The position numbers and the translations under genes are program-made. 11,162 nucleotides of DNA from Holophagae bacterium (GTDB lineage: Bacteria > Acidobacteriota > Thermoanaerobaculia > Thermoanaerobaculales > Sulfomarinibacteraceae), in assembly GCA_030637505.1 (NCBI GenBank), contig DAOWGJ010000337.1, positions 1 through 11,162 of the forward strand, read 5' to 3'. Every line of letters begins with the position of its first letter. Position 1 is the first letter of the stretch. Positions 5,319 to 11,162 of the stretch are shown piece after piece. The notes under the pieces are model-generated. The model ran no database searches, was not told the DNA's origin, and was given only the letters and a program-made list of their open reading frames with translations.

Positions 5319-8036
5319 ATGAACGAAGACACTCTCTCTCCACTGCGCGAAGATGTCCGGTTGCTCGGTGCAATCCTCGGTGACGTCCTCAAAGATCAGG
5401 AAGGACAAACAGTCTATGAACTGGTCGAACGAGTGCGCGCACTTTCCAAGGCGGCTCGCAACGGGGATGGCAAGGCCGACGACGACCTCAATGCCATCTT
5501 TCGGAATTTGCCGACCGAGGAGGCCCACCGCGTCGCGCGTGCCTTCGCCCACTTCCTGGCCCTGGCTAATATTGCCGAACAACACCATCGCATCAGACGC
5601 CGGCGGTGCTACGAGCAAGACGCCGGATGTCCCCCACAAAGGGCCAGTCTGGACGAGACATTCGCTCGCTTGATCGGCACAGGAGTTTCCCCCCAAAAAC
5701 TCCACCACACTGTGACCAGCCTTGACATCGGCCTGGTTCTGACCGCTCACCCCACGCAGGCACAGCGCCGCACCATCATTCGAAAGTACGGGCGGATCGC
5801 TGACCTCCTCAATATTCGAGATAGGGAAAACAAAGAACCCAAAGCCATTCGGGTCGAACTCGAGCGGGTCATCATCGAAAGCTGGGGAACGGACGAGGTC
5901 CGTCGTCGCAAGCCGACCCCGGAGGACGAGGTCCGCAACGGACTCGCCTGGTTTGAACAGGTGCTCTGGGATGCGGTTCCCGCCCACCTCCGTACCCTCG
6001 ATCGGGCACTCAAAATCCACACCGGCCGGGCGCTTCCTCTGGAGAGCTCACCCATTCGGTTTGGTTCGTGGATGGGCGGCGACCGCGACGGCAACCCCAA
6101 CGTCACTCCGGAAACAACGCGAAGGGCGATCCTTCTGGCACGCTGGCAGGCAGCAGCTCTCTACCTTCGGGAGATCGAGGCCCTCAGGGAGGAACTCTCG
6201 ATCAACAGGGCATCGGAGGAGCTGCTTGGCCACGTCGGCCCCGTGTGGGAGCCCTACCGGGAGGCCTTGCGACCGTTGCAGGCGCAGTTCGAGGCAACCC
6301 TCGACTACTGTGAGAGAGCCCTGTCCGATCGATCCACCGAGGCGGGTCCTGAGGTTCTTTTCGACCCTTCCAAGATCAAGGCGCCTCTCGAGCTGTGCCG
6401 CCGTTCATTGTTGGCCTGCGGCTACGACGTGATTGCCGAAGGACGCCTGGAGGACCTGCTCCGCCGAGTCGCAGTCTTTGGTCTGACTTTGGTTGAACTG
6501 GACCTCCGGCAGGAAGCCGACCGCCACACCGAGACTCTCGACTTCCTGTGCCGGACGGCCGGCCTCGGCGCCTATCAGCAGTGGGACGAGGACCGGCGGC
6601 AGGCGTTCCTCATCGAGCGTTTGCAACAGGAAGCGCCCCTGGTCGGCATTGAATACTGGAGGGAGTCGGACGGCCGAACCCCGGAATCGGTGGCTCAGGT
6701 CCTCGGCGCGTTTGCCGTAGCGGCACGCCAGGGACAAGGGGCTCTCGGCGCCTACGTGATCTCCATGGCGTCACAGCCGTCGGACGTGCTCGCCGTCGAG
6801 CTGCTGCAATCCGAGGCGCGGGAATTATTTGCTGACGGGGCATCCGGACCTCCAATGCAAGTCGTACCTCTTTTTGAAACCTTGGCCGATCTCGAGGGCA
6901 TCGAAGGGGCCGTCGAGAGACTGTTGGCCGTACCGTGGGTTGTCAACCGGTTGCGCGACGTCCACGGAGGGCGACTGGAGATCATGCTGGGCTATTCGGA
7001 CTCGGCCAAGGATGCCGGCCGACTGGCGGCCTCTTGGGCCCTCTACAAGGCTCAGGAAGCTGTCGTTGGCGCCGGCCGCCGAGCCGGAATCCGGGTCACC
7101 CTCTTCCACGGTCGGGGCGGAACCGTCGGTCGGGGAGGCGGACCGACCCACGCCGCCATCCTCAGCCAACCGCCTGGCTCGGTCGATCACGCCATCAGGG
7201 TCACCGAGCAGGGTGAAATGATTGCCGCCAAATTCGGGCTTCCGGAACTGGCCGGGCGCAACCTCGAACTCTACGTCACTGCCGTGACCGAGAGCAGCCT
7301 GCGGACCGAAGGTCGGTCTACGGCCGCCTGGCGCGGTGTGATGGACCGGTTGGCGGAGCACTCGACACGAGCGTATCGCAATGTCGTCCGGGACGACCCC
7401 CGGTTTGTGCCCTACTTCAGAACCGCTACCCCCGAGACGGAACTGTCCCGGCTCAATATCGGTTCACGACCAGCCCGGAGACCCTCGGCCGTGCCCCTGG
7501 CAGAACAGGGGATCGAGACGCTCCGCGCCATTCCATGGATCTTCGCCTGGACCCAGATTCGTTTGATGCTCCCCGCCTGGCTGGGTCTGGGCGAGGCGTT
7601 GGAGGCCGTCAATGATGGGGACGACCGCCGGATTCTGGAAACCATGGCACGGGAATGGCCCTTTTTCTCGACCTTCCTCGATCTGATCGAAATGGTCCTG
7701 GCCAAGACCCTTCCCGATATCTCCGCCCATTACGACGCCCTTCTGGTCCCGCCGGAATTGAGAGACATGGGGACCGAACTCCGGGACCGCCTTGAACAGA
7801 CCCGCTCTGAGGTCCTGGGCCTCAGGCAACGCAATGCGCCTCTCATCGACAACCCGGTCCTCAGCCGTTCGATCGATGTCCGCAATCCCTACGTCGACCT
7901 GATCAACCGTCTGCAGGCTGAATTCCTTCGCCGCCTTCGGACGGCGCCTGAGGGGGATGGAGAATTCGAAAGGCTTCGCGCTGCCTTGCTGACAACGATC
8001 AATGGAGTTGCTGCGGGTATGCGCAACACCGGCTAG
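5319..8036 (+). CDS. ppc: Phosphoenolpyruvate carboxylase
   Basis: This 905-residue enzyme is close to the usual 880-970 residues of bacterial and plant PEPC. It carboxylates phosphoenolpyruvate with bicarbonate to oxaloacetate, replenishing the TCA cycle in the cytoplasm. Signatures are TAHPTQAQRR with catalytic His144, GGDRDGNPNVT (253-263), YSDSAKDAGR (559-568), FHGRGGTVGRGGGP with His597 and Arg605 (596-609), and the C-terminal RNTG that replaces the usual QNTG. The SDSAKDAGR version is nearer the plant and cyanobacterial SDSGKDAGR than E. coli SDSNKDGG. The N-terminus (LSPLREDVRLLG) aligns well with family starts, supporting ATG 5319, although no good Shine-Dalgarno sequence precedes it. 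The gene is separated from the upstream run by palindrome P1, and its stop TAG lies in the head of palindrome P2. All main catalytic motifs are intact, so activity is expected. Confidence 0.97.
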   Translation: MNEDTLSPLREDVRLLGAILGDVLKDQEGQTVYELVERVRALSKAARNGDGKADDDLNAIFRNLPTEEAHRVARAFAHFLALANIAEQHHRIRRRRCYEQDAGCPPQRASLDETFARLIGTGVSPQKLHHTVTSLDIGLVLTAHPTQAQRRTIIRKYGRIADLLNIRDRENKEPKAIRVELERVIIESWGTDEVRRRKPTPEDEVRNGLAWFEQVLWDAVPAHLRTLDRALKIHTGRALPLESSPIRFGSWMGGDRDGNPNVTPETTRRAILLARWQAAALYLREIEALREELSINRASEELLGHVGPVWEPYREALRPLQAQFEATLDYCERALSDRSTEAGPEVLFDPSKIKAPLELCRRSLLACGYDVIAEGRLEDLLRRVAVFGLTLVELDLRQEADRHTETLDFLCRTAGLGAYQQWDEDRRQAFLIERLQQEAPLVGIEYWRESDGRTPESVAQVLGAFAVAARQGQGALGAYVISMASQPSDVLAVELLQSEARELFADGASGPPMQVVPLFETLADLEGIEGAVERLLAVPWVVNRLRDVHGGRLEIMLGYSDSAKDAGRLAASWALYKAQEAVVGAGRRAGIRVTLFHGRGGTVGRGGGPTHAAILSQPPGSVDHAIRVTEQGEMIAAKFGLPELAGRNLELYVTAVTESSLRTEGRSTAAWRGVMDRLAEHSTRAYRNVVRDDPRFVPYFRTATPETELSRLNIGSRPARRPSAVPLAEQGIETLRAIPWIFAWTQIRLMLPAWLGLGEALEAVNDGDDRRILETMAREWPFFSTFLDLIEMVLAKTLPDISAHYDALLVPPELRDMGTELRDRLEQTRSEVLGLRQRNAPLIDNPVLSRSIDVRNPYVDLINRLQAEFLRRLRTAPEGDGEFERLRAALLTTINGVAAGMRNTG

Positions 8037-8118
8037 GAGCGCGTACCGTATTGGCCCCGTGAGGGCGAAATTCTGTTTCAGGATTGTCGAAATGGGCCAA
8101 TCCGGCCACGCTCCTAGC
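8032..8118. repeat. Palindromic element P2 at the ppc stop codon
   Basis: GCTAGGAGCG (8032-8041) is perfectly complementary to CGCTCCTAGC (8109-8118), and ATTGGCCC (8050-8057) to GGGCCAAT (8094-8101). The TAG of the left arm is the ppc stop codon (8034-8036). Without a following U-run, a terminator role is unproven. A mobile or dispersed REP-like palindrome is the alternative. Confidence 0.75.
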
Positions 8119-8290
8119 CTATCGCGCTTCGCGCGGGTTGGTTTTTGAAAATTCATATTCGGAAAAAGTGAGGAGTAGGCTTTTGGGGAATGACTCCGGA
8201 GTTTGAGTTGATTAAGGGCCTTTTTTGGGCCATTCCCAGGGCCAAAAGGTTTCCAGTAATTTCTCGCCCCAACAATGCGCGCAGCGCATT
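8119..8290. other. Convergent intergenic spacer with small hairpins
   Basis: This gap separates ppc (plus) from the AI-2E gene (minus) and holds no credible gene. It contains CGCGC-TTC-GCGCG (8123-8135) followed after a short gap by TTTTT (8142-8146), a possible weak ppc terminator. It also holds ACTCCGGAGT, a GGGCC-T6-GGGCC motif (8216-8231) and a perfect AATGCGC-GCA-GCGCATT hairpin (8274-8290) abutting palindrome P3. Confidence 0.5.
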
Positions 8291-8370
8291 ATAGGAGCCT
8301 GTGGGGCAGAGGCCGGGGATCAACTCAACTCTACAGTCGCTTCGGCGGCCTATGCCCTACAGGCTCCTAT
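8291..8370. repeat. Palindromic element P3 at the AI-2E gene stop codon
   Basis: Bases 8291-8315 and 8346-8370 form 25-bp inverted arms with two mismatches, beginning ATAGGAGCCTGT, around a 30-nt loop. The arm sequence TAGGAGCSTGWAGGGCA matches P1 (read from its right end) at 15 of 17 positions. On the minus strand the TAG of the right arm (8367-8369) is the stop codon of the AI-2E family gene. Confidence 0.85.
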
Positions 8371-9497
8371 ACCACCTCGAGCACGTACCTCTCCTTGGCG
8401 AGACGCCAGAAGACGACCAGAAACGCCGTCAGCGGAATTGCCAGGATCATACCGAGGACTCCGCTGAGGGCGGTGCCCCAGAAGAAGATCGCTACGATGA
8501 TGGCCATCGGATGGAGTCCGGTTCGATCCCCCATGATCTTGGGTGTCAAGAGATAGCCTTCGATCATCTGGACCAGCGTGAAAACCACGAGGACTGCGAT
8601 CAACAGAGTCCAACCCCCGCCTTCCTGAAACAGTGCCAGAGGGATGGCCACTCCGAGACCGACCATACTCCCGAGGTAGGGGATGATATTCAGAAAACCA
8701 AGCGCCAGACCGATCAAGAATCCATATTTCAGGCCGACGACGGTGAAACCCAGGGCAAAGAGCATGCCCTGAAAAAAGGCAATGATCAGCTGGCCTCGGA
8801 AGAAGGCGACCAGAATGTCGATGAACTGGTTGACCAGATACACAACGTCTCCGCGGGTTTGAGGCTTGAGGAAGGGCAGCCACTGCTCGAGGCTGGTTTT
8901 CTTGTCCGATTCCGCTATCAAGAAGAACGCGAAATATACCGGCAGGACGACCCACGAAAAAAGAGCCCCGACGGCGCGGAGAACGCCGGCGCCGGCCGCG
9001 ATGGCTTTGAGGCTGACAACCTGGAGGCCATCCACCAGCGCCTCCTCCTGGCCCTTCACTGCAGCCCCCAGACGGTCGAGGATGCTGGAGTCTGAAAGAA
9101 CTGCCATCACTTTCGGCCATCGTTCGCTGACCATGGCCCTGATTGAGGCCCATGCCTCGGGGGCCCTGGCCACCAGATCACTGATCTGATCAACGATCAG
9201 GGCGCCGAAGATCCAGGAAAAGGCGGCGACAGGAATGAGAATCGACAGGAAAACCAGGGCCACAGCCACTACCTTCGGCGCCCGCAGCCGAAGTCGAAAC
9301 CACTGATACTCCGGCTTGAAGACCAGGGCTGCGACCGCAGCCACCGCGAGTGGGAGCAGCACGGCCGAAAAGGTCGACAAAAAACGACCGATGACCCAGA
9401 ACAGCACCCCAAGGGCCCCTACAATGACCACGGCCGCCAGGATGGTCAGGGCCGCAGCGATGGTTTTCTGTTGTTGTTCGCTGAGCTGAAAGGACAC
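8367..9497 (-). CDS. AI-2E family (UPF0118) transporter/permease-like membrane protein
   Basis: This 376-residue integral membrane protein belongs to the AI-2E transporter family, named for autoinducer-2 exporter TqsA but containing many members of unknown substrate, including ion antiporters. About eight hydrophobic segments are visible, near residues 12-37, 44-60, 76-102, 174-196, 228-254, 258-284, 298-312 and 330-360. A soluble helical stretch (about 105-165) follows the third, as usual in the family. Signature sequences are FFRGQLIIAFFQG (232-244), LGFLNIIPYLGSMVG (266-280) and EGYLLTPKIMG (313-323). The start is GTG 9497, with AAGGAG (complement of 9504-9509) six bases upstream. The 15-bp gap to the upstream phosphatase gene indicates co-transcription. 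The stop codon comes from palindrome P3. Family assignment is strong; substrate is unknown. Confidence 0.92.
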   Translation of the reverse strand: MSFQLSEQQQKTIAAALTILAAVVIVGALGVLFWVIGRFLSTFSAVLLPLAVAAVAALVFKPEYQWFRLRLRAPKVVAVALVFLSILIPVAAFSWIFGALIVDQISDLVARAPEAWASIRAMVSERWPKVMAVLSDSSILDRLGAAVKGQEEALVDGLQVVSLKAIAAGAGVLRAVGALFSWVVLPVYFAFFLIAESDKKTSLEQWLPFLKPQTRGDVVYLVNQFIDILVAFFRGQLIIAFFQGMLFALGFTVVGLKYGFLIGLALGFLNIIPYLGSMVGLGVAIPLALFQEGGGWTLLIAVLVVFTLVQMIEGYLLTPKIMGDRTGLHPMAIIVAIFFWGTALSGVLGMILAIPLTAFLVVFWRLAKERYVLEVV

Positions 9498-9512
9498 GCG
9501 AATCTCCTTTTC

Positions 9513-11162
9513 CTATCGGGTTGAAATTCCCAACCAGGCTTCAATCTTGGGCGCCACGTCGACTGCTGCGATCTCCTTCAACCGTCCCCTGCCCGCCGGG
9601 GCGCCTCGTGCCAGGAAGACACCGCACAGGGCATCGTGGTGGTTGAGATAACCGTGTTGGCCATAATAATGACTGGGACGGATGACGTTTCCGACCAGTT
9701 TTGAGGATGCAGCAAAGCCCGGCCTGAGGAAGACCACCAGATCGCCGGCGTTGGGGTGGTTGAGACCAAGGGCAGCCAGATCGTCTGAGGAAGCGATCGT
9801 CTCAACCACCGGTTCACCCTCGACACCGAGATCCGCCAGGGCACGGGCTGCACGCCTCAGGAAACCATCTGCTTCCTCCTCAGAAACGACGCCTCCCGGA
9901 TCACGACCCTGAAGGTTGAGGTAGACATGGCCCATGCCGCCGCTGGTGACGGCAACCATGGGACTGGAGTCCGAAACCCGCAGACGCCCACCTCTTTCAG
10001 TGGTTTCCACCAGTCCGGCATCTGCAAGCGCCCGGTTCAACAGGACCTCATCGTGAATGGGGAGGAGCCCGTGATCGGACACGACGACCAGTACATCCTT
10101 CAACGGATTGAGCCGGGACCACAGACCTGCGACCGAGCGATCTATCGATCGACCGCATCGCTCCAGGGCTTCGCGGGCAGCAAACGCCGTTCCTTGAGAC
10201 CACGCCCACTGGTCCTCCTCGAGGATCAGGCCGGCGTGGAGGTACTCGTCAGGGTTGGGGTGATATGCCAGAAGGAAATCGAATTCTTCGTTGTCCATCA
10301 CCCACTGGGCGACGCCATCGAGGTAACGGTCCAGTCGTTCGACCTGTTCGACGAAGGTGTCCAGGTCAATGCCTTCCCCCATATCCAACCACCAAGCCTC
10401 CAACGCTTTCTCGTCGGGGACCCCGGGCCAGGGGCCGACCTCCGGCGTCAACCGGTCAGAAAAATCACGAGGAAACGCCAACAGACGGTTAAATGCACCG
10501 CGGTAGAAGCGAACACCACCCCGATGGACATCCAGGTGAAGCACCTTCGACCAGGCGCCGAAGAGCTCTTGCGCCTGATTCGAGGATGCCCGGGCTTCAA
10601 CCCTGGTGTCGAACCACTGACGTTCCTCGAGGTACCGCCAGGACACCTCGCCCTGGGTTCGGACGGCGATTGTCTGGTACCGAGGCCGCCCGTCCGGCTG
10701 GATATCCATGACGGCGACCTCGAGCTGCAACAGTTCCTCGCCAGAGGCCGTGACCGGAATGCGCCACCGGAGGGTTTTCACCCCGTCGACCGACACAAGT
10801 TCCGGCTCAGGCACTGCCTGGGCAGGATCCAGCTCGAAGATTTCAGACCGAACCAGTGGTCGGGTCGGCCAGGAGATACCGAAGTCTCCACTGAACTCAG
10901 GGGTGGAAAAGTCCGCACCTGGCCACAACAGAATTCCCGTACGCCGCCCTGCCGCCCGCGTCTTGATCCACAGGGGCGGCACCTCGGATGCGGTCCTGAA
11001 ACCGTTCGTTCGCCGGTTCAACGCATCACCGTGACTCCGATAGAAGTTGCAGAAGATCCCGGTATGACACGCCGCTGCTCGGTATATTAAAGAGGCGTGT
11101 TTTACTGCGGTCAGCGTCGGGTTGACCATACGAAGCCGTTCGGCCTTGAGCCCCCCTGTAAA
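9513..11162 (-). CDS. Alkaline phosphatase/nucleotide pyrophosphatase superfamily protein, 5' end outside window
   Basis: The reading frame runs to TAG at 9513 and stays open past the right edge, so the gene is partial. Numbered from the Met codon at 11127-11129, 538 residues are present. That Met is probably internal: it lacks a ribosome binding site, and the preceding in-frame codons (GGLKAERLR) plus NPTLTAVKHASL resemble the family's nucleophile region, making T7 the likely catalytic residue. Other metal ligands fit the type I phosphodiesterase/nucleotide pyrophosphatase family: D294 and H298 in PDEYLH, D352 and H353 in SDHG, and H492 in GQHGY. The first metal-binding Asp should lie beyond the edge. 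The usual TG after the nucleophile region (SLxTG) is YR here (SLIYR), a departure worth noting. Such enzymes hydrolyse phosphomono- or diesters and are often exported, but the signal region is not visible. It is first in a two-gene operon with the AI-2E family gene. Confidence 0.85.
   Translation of the reverse strand, partial: FTGGLKAERLRMVNPTLTAVKHASLIYRAAACHTGIFCNFYRSHGDALNRRTNGFRTASEVPPLWIKTRAAGRRTGILLWPGADFSTPEFSGDFGISWPTRPLVRSEIFELDPAQAVPEPELVSVDGVKTLRWRIPVTASGEELLQLEVAVMDIQPDGRPRYQTIAVRTQGEVSWRYLEERQWFDTRVEARASSNQAQELFGAWSKVLHLDVHRGGVRFYRGAFNRLLAFPRDFSDRLTPEVGPWPGVPDEKALEAWWLDMGEGIDLDTFVEQVERLDRYLDGVAQWVMDNEEFDFLLAYHPNPDEYLHAGLILEEDQWAWSQGTAFAAREALERCGRSIDRSVAGLWSRLNPLKDVLVVVSDHGLLPIHDEVLLNRALADAGLVETTERGGRLRVSDSSPMVAVTSGGMGHVYLNLQGRDPGGVVSEEEADGFLRRAARALADLGVEGEPVVETIASSDDLAALGLNHPNAGDLVVFLRPGFAASSKLVGNVIRPSHYYGQHGYLNHHDALCGVFLARGAPAGRGRLKEIAAVDVAPKIEAWLGISTR

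Noticed and set aside
1..11162. tRNA, rRNA or transposase genes
   Set aside because: No cloverleaf, rRNA core sequence or transposase/recombinase motif was recognised on either strand.

Overview
This is a GC-rich bacterial window with good GC-third-position codon bias in its genes. No gene fixes the phylum. The mix of a YgeY-type hydrolase, a knotted-type carbamoyltransferase, GxxExxY elements edged by ACAGAG repeats and many long palindromes between genes is what I would expect from an environmental lineage such as Acidobacteriota or a similar phylum, but that is a weak inference.

Region 1 (1-5140, plus strand) is an operon-like run of three metabolic genes: a YgeY-family M20 metallohydrolase (712-1905), a YgeW-like transcarbamoylase (2020-2997) and a fold-type II PLP enzyme of the threonine synthase family (3902-5140). 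This looks like the E. coli ygeW-ygeX-ygeY trio in a different order, with a zinc-ribbon threonine synthase-like protein where E. coli has the PLP lyase YgeX. A catabolic pathway that releases ammonia and carbamoyl groups from a small amino compound or purine breakdown product is plausible but not proven.

The run is interrupted by two colinear copies of one transposase-less element (63-688 and 3013-3878). Each has imperfect 37-bp terminal inverted repeats built on ACAGAG, conserved hairpin-forming flanks and a GxxExxY (PD-(D/E)xK nuclease-like) ORF. Copy B has an intact ORF (3230-3640). Copy A differs by a clean 240-bp in-frame deletion that removes the nuclease core. Each copy ends about a dozen bases before the Shine-Dalgarno sequence of the next metabolic gene.

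Region 2 (5141-8036) holds ppc, encoding a full-length phosphoenolpyruvate carboxylase. Region 3 (8367-11162, minus strand) is a two-gene operon: an alkaline phosphatase/nucleotide pyrophosphatase superfamily protein whose 5' end lies beyond the window, followed 15 bp later by an AI-2E family membrane protein.

A second repeat family joins these regions: three long palindromes (5132-5293, 8032-8118, 8291-8370) whose arms begin TAGGAGC or TGGAGC. Each overlaps the stop codon of a neighbouring gene, and in two cases the TAG of the repeat head is itself the stop codon. A further strong hairpin (1919-1999) lies between the first two metabolic genes. No tRNA, rRNA, CRISPR array or transposase gene is visible.
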